A stretch of 64,000 bases of DNA from Metellina segmentata (taxonomy: Eukaryota; Arthropoda; Arachnida; Araneae; Tetragnathidae). Shown here piece after piece: positions 54,820 to 64,000 of this stretch (positions are counted from its first letter, which is position 1; each line of letters starts with the position of its first letter). The notes under the pieces were generated by a model that was not told where the DNA came from, did not search any database, and worked only from the letters and a program-made list of their open reading frames with translations. The translations under genes and the position numbers were made by a program. The stretch spans positions 123,747,444 to 123,811,443 of the forward strand of contig OX375876.1 of NCBI GenBank assembly GCA_947359465.1, in the 5' to 3' direction.

Positions 54820-56425
54820 CAATAAGAGAAAACTAAATTTTTAATACTTGTTTATATATGGGATTTCAAAGTAAGGAAAATCGCAAAAATTTCAAAATGT
54901 CCAAATATATGCGTACTAAACACCAGAAGAGCTATAAAAAACGTTAACAGGAAGAACGATCAAGAAATGGTGAGTCCAAGACGATCCGCACATTCGATGC
55001 TGAGTGTTAGTGGAGGAAGTTCTTGAAAGAATAGATGTCGCATCTTCAAGATGAACAAATGCCTGATACGTGTGCGTCAAGTACCTCCATCGCTCACAGT
55101 TCCACTCAAATAGCACATCTGTTGACATAAACGTTTTAGAATCAAATGGTGGAACTCTGTTCGAGTCCGTGTATTGCGCGAAAGGAATAAATCCATACTA
55201 TTTAAAATAGAAATCAAATTTGTTACTAACACAGAACCTAATAATTTTATTCCCTTGTCGGTTTTTCAGATGCAGAATAGACCAGAATTTCGAAAAAGAA
55301 ACAACTTTGGGGAAAAACAATTCTCAATCCAAAGTTCGCAAACACAAATTCATCGGAATGCGATAGCGATTGATCTACTCGTCCAGTAATAAAGTGAATC
55401 AAAGAATATTTTATACGAAAAGTTCTGAATTAGAACAAAAATTCTTAAAATCCAACAAGTTCAACCCTAGAGGGTTGATGATAATGAGACACAACCTTCA
55501 ACAGCGAGTGATCCAATTGAGATATATGTGCGCAGCGATGAACATTTAATGTGTGAATTTAAAACAGACTTGTACTAATTTCTTTCACTTTCATTCTTTA
55601 TATGACCTCACTGACATATTCTACGCCTTAAACCTAGCGGCCGTGTCCCGAATCAGCCGTTTTCTTTAATTATTTGTTCAAATCCCAAAGTATGTATGCA
55701 AAGTATGTTCAGCGATTGAAACTGCATGAACACGAATCTTTTTCAAGTATTGGATGAGGAGGCTAACTTATATAAAAGAAACTTTGACGAAGCTTTTATC
55801 AAAGTTGACCATTACACTACCTTATTTCGTCATCAAACTTTTTTTATAAAAGATCTTTGACAAAAAACTTTTATAATGTAATATAATTTCAAGATAATTT
55901 TGCTCTTATGAAGTTTATGAACTTCGAAAGCTCATTTAGATGCTGAAATCACAAATAATGAGTGAAATAATTGTTTACCATGAATATAAAGCATTTATAT
56001 CTAAAAGCACATTTCGCACCCCGGCAAGAAAAGTGACACAACTCAAAATTGTAGAATTTGAGAAACATCAACTTAAAGAATACTATGAAACTTATATTGA
56101 AACATTTATTTTTTGACCTGTGTCACTTTTTTTGCATGGGTGCAATTTATAAAAACATGTCAGAAAATGATTTTCTTCTTAAAGCCAAGTAGTCTGAACT
56201 ATCTAACATTCAATCTTTGGAAGGTATTAAGAAAGCCAATTGATACCATTACATTTTTTATGTAGAATCAAGTCGTTTCAAAATATTCTTAAGGAATTTT
56301 CTGAATTGTAGTCCCCACACACCACAAGAACACGAAACGCACGACAGTAATATAGAACTAAGAATGCTTATTCTGTTAACAAATAGTTTCCACCCTGTCA
56401 AATTTCTTAAACTTATCAAAAGTAA

Positions 56426-56751
56426 TTGGTAATTTTTAGTTAACGTCGTACTAGAGCAACACAACGGGCTATTGACGACGGTCCAGGATCAATCCCTTAA
56501 GGGAAAGATCCGAGGATAACACCTCGTAATTTTGAACCCCGGTCAGATGACGAGACAACACCTGAGCTGGCACCCCACTCTCCAAACTTCCACACCAACC
56601 CAACGTGAGGAGTTTCGGCCACGACAGATTTAAGGTGCACCAGCCGCCTTTACACCATACGCTTACAAACATCCATACCCGCACCCGGATTCGAATCAGG
56701 AACCTTCCGATCTAGAGGCTAACACCTTAACCACTATGCCGGTTGGTCGGC
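56426..56751 (-). mobile_element. tRNA-derived SINE (unit 2)
   Basis: Copy of 44644-44969 with the same flanking 12-bp repeats. It was duplicated with the unit, not inserted independently. Confidence 0.88.
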
Positions 56752-57678
56752 TATCAAAAGTAAAGTTACTTACAGTGCAGAAGCCTATGACCTCTTGTAC
56801 GAGAGGCGATTGATTTTTGGATGCCCCGGCCCCATTCATAAACGTTTTAAGGAGGTTTGGACCTAAAGACTAAAAATATTAGTTGGTCTCTTATTGGTAA
56901 TATTTGCCTATCCCGTTGAAAAGACTTTAAACAAACAAAAAACAAACAAAATGCTCGTAAAATATTAAAATGCTCTTAATTCTCAAAAAGTGGTATAAAT
57001 GAGAAAAATCTGAAACACATGTCATCAACTTCGGACCTAAGCAGCCTCCAAAAGCGTATGGAGTAAGCGGAATGTTTAATGTGTAAATTAGATACCAATA
57101 AAATAATAGAAAAATAAACAAAAGGATAATAAAAATAAAGTAATAGTAATAATTAACAAAAGAATAATAAAAATAAAATAATAGTAATAATAAACTAAAG
57201 GATAATAAAAATAAAATAATAGTAATAATAAACAAAATAATAATAAAAATAAATTAATAACAGACCTAAAAATAAAAAACAAATTCCAGAAAAATTCGAT
57301 TATAATTAACGACATTTTGCAGGAAAATTCCAGACAAATAAAACTCATTTACTGAGCACCAATTAAAAACTTTTGCATTGAAATAGTCAAACAATCATTC
57401 TTAAAAACAAAAAAAAATAGTAAATACTGTTATTTTTTGTTTTATAACAATGTTTGATATTATAAATAAAAAAAGTATGTGTTAAGAAAAACCTCTGACT
57501 CGACACTTACAATTTTGAATAGTGTCGTTCATGACTAATACCATTTTTGTACACAAACTTTTCAATATTTGGAAAAGGTTGATCGAGGTCCTCTAGATCG
57601 GAAGGTTCCTAATTCGAATCCAGGTCAATGCATGGATATTTGTAAGCGTATCGTGTACCACGTTGTGTTACTCTAGTA

Positions 57679-57823
57679 CAGGGCTCGAAATACCCAGGTG
57701 CACTGTGCACGTGAAAATAAAATTGTGCACCTAATTTTTTCCCGCTAGGCGCACCTGTGCACCTAATAAAAAAACTTAGGTGCACCTTGTGCACCTGTAT
57801 TAAAAAATATATTTCGAGGCCTG
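57679..57823. mobile_element. 145-bp hAT-type MITE (unit 2)
   Basis: Copy of 45897-46041, including the CTCTAGTA duplications. Confidence 0.82.
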
Positions 57824-59412
57824 CTCTAGTACGACGTTAATTAAAAATCTCAGTACAATAGACTACTATTCACGGTGCTGGCACTCTTTGGAGTCACCCC
57901 CACAAAAAGTCATAATTAAAAATTACAAAATTATTCAATATTTGGTTCAATCGGAACTAAAAGTGTTCTGGTGAACCTTTACAATCAAAACAGTTATTAA
58001 TTATAAAAATATATAGAAAATGACATTTGTGCATCTAAGCTATTCTTTTGTCTCAGAAACTTCAACTATTCCATAAATATCATTTGAGAATTCTCTGTCT
58101 ACATTTCACTTGAGAAATTTTCCATAAGATTGGTATATCATCTTGCCGTGGGCTCAAGTTCGATTCACATCGCAGTCGAGCAACAATGTGTTATTGTAGG
58201 GTCAAGAAAATTACTTGAAGGTGATTATTTTTTGTAAGTTAATTATTAATATTTTTTCAAAGTTAAAACACAGCAAAATACCTGGGTGATTCATAAAATA
58301 ATGAAAAAAAATTCAGAACAAAAACAGAATTGCCATTATGAGTTTTAACATTGGAATAGTTCAATAAAAGTAACAAGTAGCACCAAAACGCATCGAAAAA
58401 AATGAAATATATTCACAAACCTTTTTTCCCTAAAAAGGTTTCTTAAAATATCCCTAAATTTACGCTACATCATTATTTATTCAAGAAAACAAACACAAAC
58501 GATAAGTAGGCTGAGACAAATGCAAGCGATGCGATTTCTAATATTGTATAAATATCGCCAAAAGAAGTTGAAATAAAATTTCGACTTCCTGAATATATTC
58601 TAAAATAAAACAATTCGACAAATTAACTTGAACAATATTGATGAAGACAATGATTTTTAAAAGCAAGCACACGACATTTCTAAGCAAAAAAGAACACTTA
58701 TTTATAATACTTGGTAATCCTCAAATATGATCGCAACCATCTCGTTTTCAACTCAAATACCCCAAAAAAGAATTCTAAATTAAATTAAAAAATTAAACAT
58801 TATTTCTGAGATTGCCAGATACTGAGTAGCAAAATTAAGCTTTTATGGTCAATGAGTTTATCGTTTGGGCTTTTCGTGCTCCATTATAAAATTTCAGTAA
58901 ATATGAAATTAACTGTTCTAAATATTCTTTCTTCATCAATCAAATATTTATATATATTATTTTCATCATGGGAAAAAGTAAAAATTCAGTTCAAGCATGA
59001 ACATTATAATTTAATTTGTTTAAAAAAATATTTTTCAATCAACACTGGTAAAGAAATCTGAGATGCGTGCAGCAATCGTTTTATAATCAATGTTATTTCT
59101 ATGGCGATTTCAAATTGCTTTTGGCATAGGCCTTAGGTCAATTTTAGACCGCTAAGGATTCGAATTTTTCAAAATCCTTTCTTATTGCACCCCTACGGTA
59201 TAAGAAGAAACACCATGCAGAATTTCAGCTTACTAGGACTTGTAGTTCTAGAGATACAGTGATAGGTCAGTCAGTGAGTGGTATTTGAATTTTATATATA
59301 TATATAGAGAGAGATTACACTAACAAGAGAACAGAAATTCATTTAAGTAATGACAGATCAATTCATTTAAATCAGAAACGTTTTAAGATGAAATTACATT
59401 ACAAATAGATTA

Positions 59413-60450
59413 ACCTCTCTCCCTTTTACGGAAGGTTCCGAAACCGAGTTTAAAAATAAAAGCGGAGAAGATTTAATTCAAACGGACTTACCTCTGAGAA
59501 GTTTTGAAAATTTCTCCGAGGTCTCTTTTATGTGCAGGGAAAGCGATTTATTGCGCAATCGCAGACGAATTAATAGATGACTCTCTCGGCTGTTGGCTGT
59601 TGCTCGGGTTTGATTATCTCTGTTTCTGCTCTACAGGGACGTGAAAACGTTTTGAATAAGGGGGGGGGGGCGAGAATAGGCGTAACTAGGGTTGTTAAAT
59701 CGGGGGGGGGGGAATACCCTTGTAAAAAGTTGGAAGAATAAATTAATTATATTAATATTAATTAATTATTAATAATAAATTATAAACAATTAATTAATTT
59801 ATATAAAAAGATATTCATCAATTAACACTTGATTTTTAAAAAATCATATTTTTTTTCTGTATACAATATTTACTAAATGACTTTATGATGATTTTTAAAA
59901 CTTACAATACATTTAAATTAGAAATTAAAACGTCGATTTTTTCGTAAACGTTTCGATTTTTCTGAACTTTTTAGATTTATATTTGATTTGCTGGAATCAC
60001 ATGGGTAAAAATTCTCTCGATTTTGACTCTGCCGCCTATGAATGCTCATAATTTTTTTAAACGGTATCTAAATTTAAAAATTCGGTTTCATTGAAGCACA
60101 GTAGGCAATATTTTTAAAAACCAATGAAATAAGATTAACATTAATTTTAAAAAGTTAAAAACTAATAACAATAATTAAAATATAAAATGTATTTGAAATT
60201 TTTTTTTAAAAAGCACAATTGACAACGTTAAAAAAATTCCATTTTTAATCGAAACATTTTCCTCTGACCTTTTACTCTGCATAATCTCGTATGAGTTCTG
60301 TAAAACACGATTTATTAGAGATTACACTAACAAGAGAACAGAAATTCATTTAAATCAGAAACGTTTTAAGATGAAATTACATTACAAATAGATTAACCTC
60401 TCTCCCTTTTACGGAAGGTTCCGAAACCGAGTTTAAAAATAAAAGAGGAG
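59413..60450. repeat. Extra ~1-kb block in unit 2
   Basis: A segment starting GAGATTACACTAACAAGAGA occurs twice here (59310 and 60316) but once in unit 1 (47535). Between them lie a copy of the CTCTCGGCTGTTGGCTGTTG segment, two G-runs (59659-59670 and 59701-59711) and AT-rich unique sequence. A 45-bp piece (CCCTTTTACGGAAGGTTCCG onward) present in both copies is missing in unit 1. It looks like an internal duplication with insertion, or the ancestral form that unit 1 lost by recombination. Confidence 0.65.
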
Positions 60451-61900
60451 AAGATTTAATTCAAACGGACTTACCTCTGAGAAGTTTTGAAAATTTCTCC
60501 GAGGTCTCTTTTATGTGCAGGGAAAGCGATTTATTGCGCAATCGCAGACGAATTAATAGAGGAGCCATTCAAAGGTGATCCCTCTCGGCTGTTGGCTGTT
60601 GCTCGGGTTTGATTATTTCTGTTCCTGCTCTATTTTTTGGTACTTTTGTTTTGTTTGTTTCTCTTGCATTTTGGTGGTGTTTGGGAGAGTGTATGAGCAA
60701 TTTTTTCAGCCTAATGCTGCTCATATGTAAAAAACATTTTATGTTGTCTGGGTCAGGCTCCTCCCTGATGACGCTCTGATCCACTTTCTTTAATTTTTTA
60801 TCATTTTTAACCCTCTACATACGGAAGGTCGAAATATCGTATTCGCACTTGGTTACGGGAAGACGGCCGAACCGGCCGACGTAGTGCCTTCCCCCAGGAG
60901 GCGTGGAGAGCGAGCCAATTCTTATCACTTAGTGTTGGGGATCTCTTTTGTTGGGTCGGGGTATGCCTGTAAGGCGCAATTATTTCCCGGAGTCATTGAA
61001 AAGGCGGCAACAACTAAGACATGGTCACTTGAACTCAAAGGATTCTGGAGTTGTCCTCGGCGTCGTTTATACCGTGGGAAATCTTTATAAGAGTTGCAGA
61101 AAGTGATAATTTTTCTTTGGTTATTCCTCTCTTGTACCTTCAAGCACTGATCCTTTGTATGAAAAAGCGACTCAAAAATAAAGATTGCTTATCAATAGCT
61201 GCATTCAGCACTTGACTACTCCCTGACTTCAGGTGGTGCTGCTTCAATACAGATATCGAGAGAAAATATTCGAATAACAACAGGGAGAGTATTTTTGAGC
61301 CCATCCACCACTCCACATAGACATAAAAGAAGAAAATTAGATGGTAGGAAAAGATCTTGTGTCAAATGCCGTGAATGAATCGGATAGTAGAGTTCGTGGT
61401 AGTGTGGAATGTGCAATATGCTTTTGCAAGACCTGCTTCCAAGAATCATAAATATATCCCACCCTCCTTCTCTGTCCAATGCAGAATTGAATTAAAGGAA
61501 ATAAAAAATGCCTCTTGGGGAAACCGCCTAGCGAATTGCAAAAGGTGAAATTCATCAATAAACCATCCCCTTGGTTGATGAGGAAATTGGTTTGATACAC
61601 TTTTTTCCAATATAAATATAGCATAATGATTAAACAAAATTTGTCAAACAAAATTATAGATGATGAAATAAATTTTTAAATGTAATATTAATTGTTTTAT
61701 CTTTGAAATGTGTACATTGATACAACGCTATATTATTGGTACATCATAATACTAGTACAAGTTCAAAATACACGCAAGTATTTCTAGACATGCATTTTTC
61801 GTAATCCATTCATCATTAATCAAATATCCTCAAATAAAATAGCGCTGAGCGAATATTATTTTATAATGTGCATTATTAAGATGATAATCCATTGAAATTA

Positions 61901-62205
61901 AGGTGTTAGCCTCTAGATCGGAAGGTTCCTGGTTCGAATCCCGGTTCGGGCATGGATGTTTGTAAGGGTATAGTGGAGAGGCGGCTGGTGCACCTAAAAT
62001 CTGTCATGACCGAAAGTCCTGACGTTGGGTTGGTGTGGAAGTTTGGAGAGTGGGGTGCCAGCTCAGGTGTTGCCTCGTCATCTGACCGCGGTTCATAATT
62101 ACGTGGTGTTGTCCTCGGATCTTTCCCCTAGGTGATTGATCTTGGACCATCGTCAATAACCCGTTGTGTTGCTCTAGTACGACGTTAATTAAAAATTACC
62201 AATTA
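61901..62205 (+). mobile_element. 5'-truncated SINE (unit 2)
   Basis: Copy of 49097-49401 with the same 12-bp flanks. Confidence 0.88.
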
Positions 62206-62531
62206 CCATTGAAATTATTGACTAAATATTCTGGCTGTATAGAATTTATCTAATTCTATGAAAAACTCAAGCTTTATATCAGGTTGCATAAATCATGCTA
62301 CCTCTGTGACCCTTACCTCTTCCATCAACTCTCTGAGCTACGGCAAGGCGCAAATATTCTATTTTCCCAAGTTGTTAACGGAAATAAAATTATAATTACT
62401 TCATTCTTAAGAACAAAGAATATTATGATGCATTGAAAATTCCGCCATTTTATCAGTCATTTTTTTTTTAATGATCACAAAAATTATGAAAATGATAGGA
62501 AATGAAAAATCTTAAGAATTAAAAAAAAAAA

Positions 62532-64000
62532 GACATAAGAAAGAAAAATCACATACTGCTGGCAAAAGGGTTTCTGTGGGATTACAAAGTTCTTCTACGG
62601 CATCAACAATCTTCCAGAAATCAGCTTATACAATCTTTACAGCTTCGTAGTGAGTACTCCATCATGTGTCTGACAGTCTCTTGACTGTACCTCCAATATT
62701 AGTTACTAGCCACTGCGTGGCTAGCCAGGCGTTTCCCGTGCCCGTGGTGTTTGTTTGCGAAGCAAACCTAACGCCTAACACCACGGGCAACGCCGTGATA
62801 TAAGGTAGTATTCTGGTGAAAAATTTTCCGCAGATTTCAAATCCGCTGAATTTTTTAATCTATCTTTAACGGTCTTGGAGATAGAAAAAAGAACTGACTT
62901 CAGTTAAAAGATTTGTCGTCTGGCTGGAAATTTATTTGTCAAATCAAAGCGGAAATGAAATTAAAAAAAAAAATTCTCCGCGTTCTGCGGTTGAAAAAAA
63001 ACTTGGCATACTTCTAAACCCTGACACCCCCCTAGTACAAACTGAAGAGAACACCTAGTACTCTCCACTACGCACCGTCGAATTCTGCGTTTCTCTGCGT
63101 TTATTGACTGAACTTATGTTTTAATACCCTGTGAGATCGTGAAATACTGGAGCCAGCTGCAACCCAACTGTTGTTTTTGCTTCGCGAGTTTTACGAGCGA
63201 TAAAAAGGAGTCTGAAACAGAAGCCGCTTCTGCAGGTGTTCTTTCCGACGGATCGCCGACTGGCCTTTGACCTTTGCCGTTGGGGGAACTTGGAGATTGT
63301 GGGGGAGGCCGGAGTCGACGGGGAGAGAGCGAGAAGCGAGGTTGAGTTTTCCTCGCGCTGACCCGTGAGATGCACATCTCGATATATAAATATTGATTCT
63401 TTGTAAATTGTAAATAATTCTAACTAATAAGAACGTGATTTTCTTAGCTGTTGGTTGTTTTCTCCTCATATACGATTTTCTGATGCTACCATTTTTGGGA
63501 GACGACACCACAACCCATTATAATGATTTATTGAAGTTACTTGTCAGATGCAGTTATCAAACTGGTTTTAAGCAGAGTGTAAAAAATCATGATTTTTTAA
63601 CAAAATAATCCATTAATCGGATTTATTTTATTTAAATCGGATTTTTTTTAAAATTTAAATCATGAATTTTTATTTAATTTCTGTGGTCCCTATACACTGT
63701 TTTTATAATAATTATATATAAATTTGTTAAATAAAAAATTGAGTTTGTGACATGACATGCAAACCGATATTCATTTTTAAGTAAACAATCAGAATTTGCG
63801 ACATGGTAAATCAATATTTGCTTACTAAAATCAGTTTCTTGCATGGTGATATAATTAAAAAATAAAAGCAAAAGGTAAAACATTTGCTTAACTTTAAAAC
63901 ACAAGTTGACATCCCTCATAGTTTTTCTTGAGTAAATTACATCATCATGTTAACAAATTTATCAGTAAGTGTAAGGACAGACCTAAACTATTGTCTGAGA
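62532..64000. repeat. Tandem array unit 3, partial
   Basis: Starts GACATAAGAAAG after the poly-A junction and follows unit 2 at a constant shift of about 12,806 bp up to the window end, so the array continues beyond it. Confidence 0.9.

Larger units (their letters stand above)
49727..62531. repeat. Tandem array unit 2 (12.81 kb)
   Basis: Repeats unit 1 with scattered differences plus about 1 kb extra near 59.4-60.4 kb. Where unit 3 can be compared, unit 2 matches it better than unit 1: for example both lack eight to nine bases near the TTTGTC...AAATCAAAGC site (50134, 62937) and share GAGTTTTACGAGC. Confidence 0.9.

Overview
The window is AT-rich eukaryotic nuclear DNA with introns, tRNA-derived SINEs and many DNA-transposon families: P/THAP9-like, hAT, Helitron-like and Merlin/ISXO2-like. 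The mix fits an arthropod. A chelicerate such as a spider is my guess, but nothing here proves it. I see no ordinary host gene; almost everything is mobile-element sequence.

Layout. 1-6635: a broken, intron-containing P-element/THAP9-like transposase gene. It is cut by a 241-bp solo LTR with 5-bp target duplications, and that LTR is itself cut by a 2.36-kb hAT-type element with 8-bp duplications. 6704-7493: a short CAGGGTGG-ended element. 8818-17172: an 8.36-kb hAT-type composite with 8-bp duplications. It contains a foldback repeat, SINEs and a 3.3-kb transposon with inverted repeats of about 475 bp and a decayed transposase. 17.8-18.6 kb: two SINEs. 19.8-20.8 kb: an intact ISXO2/Merlin-type transposase whose 3' side carries four histone-type stem-loops.

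23291-37634 is the outstanding object: a 14,344-bp near-perfect palindrome that behaves as one mobile element. Its ends are AGTAGTATGGGGG...CCCCCATACTACT, flanked by the 6-bp direct repeat AACCTG. It sits inside a hAT/ZMYM1-like transposase relic on the minus strand, and the relic's reading frame becomes continuous if the element and one AACCTG are removed. The whole element is inverted repeat, with arms of 7173 and 7171 bp and a short asymmetric axis at about 30463. Each arm carries, from tip to axis: a 24-bp tandem repeat, a CRE-like site, three CTCF-consensus-like sites, three tRNA-like sequences, an AlkB/ALKBH2-like dioxygenase, 1.8 kb of AT-rich repeats, a frame-broken RNase-H-like or nuclease-like gene, a viral-type BIR-RING inhibitor-of-apoptosis gene, and an unrecognised gene meeting its twin at the axis. 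The 6-bp duplication and 5'-AG ends recall Maverick/Polinton (adintovirus-like) integration, but no integrase, polymerase or capsid gene is visible. I infer a non-autonomous palindromic element, or an integrated palindromic virus genome form, carrying DNA-repair and anti-apoptosis cargo.

37941-64000 is a head-to-tail tandem array of about 11.8-12.8 kb units (37941-49726, 49727-62531, then 62532 to the window end). Each starts in a fragment of the same hAT relic and holds Helitron ends, a 1.2-kb hAT element, SINEs and a 145-bp MITE. Unit 2 has about 1 kb extra. Most open frames there are short and unsupported.
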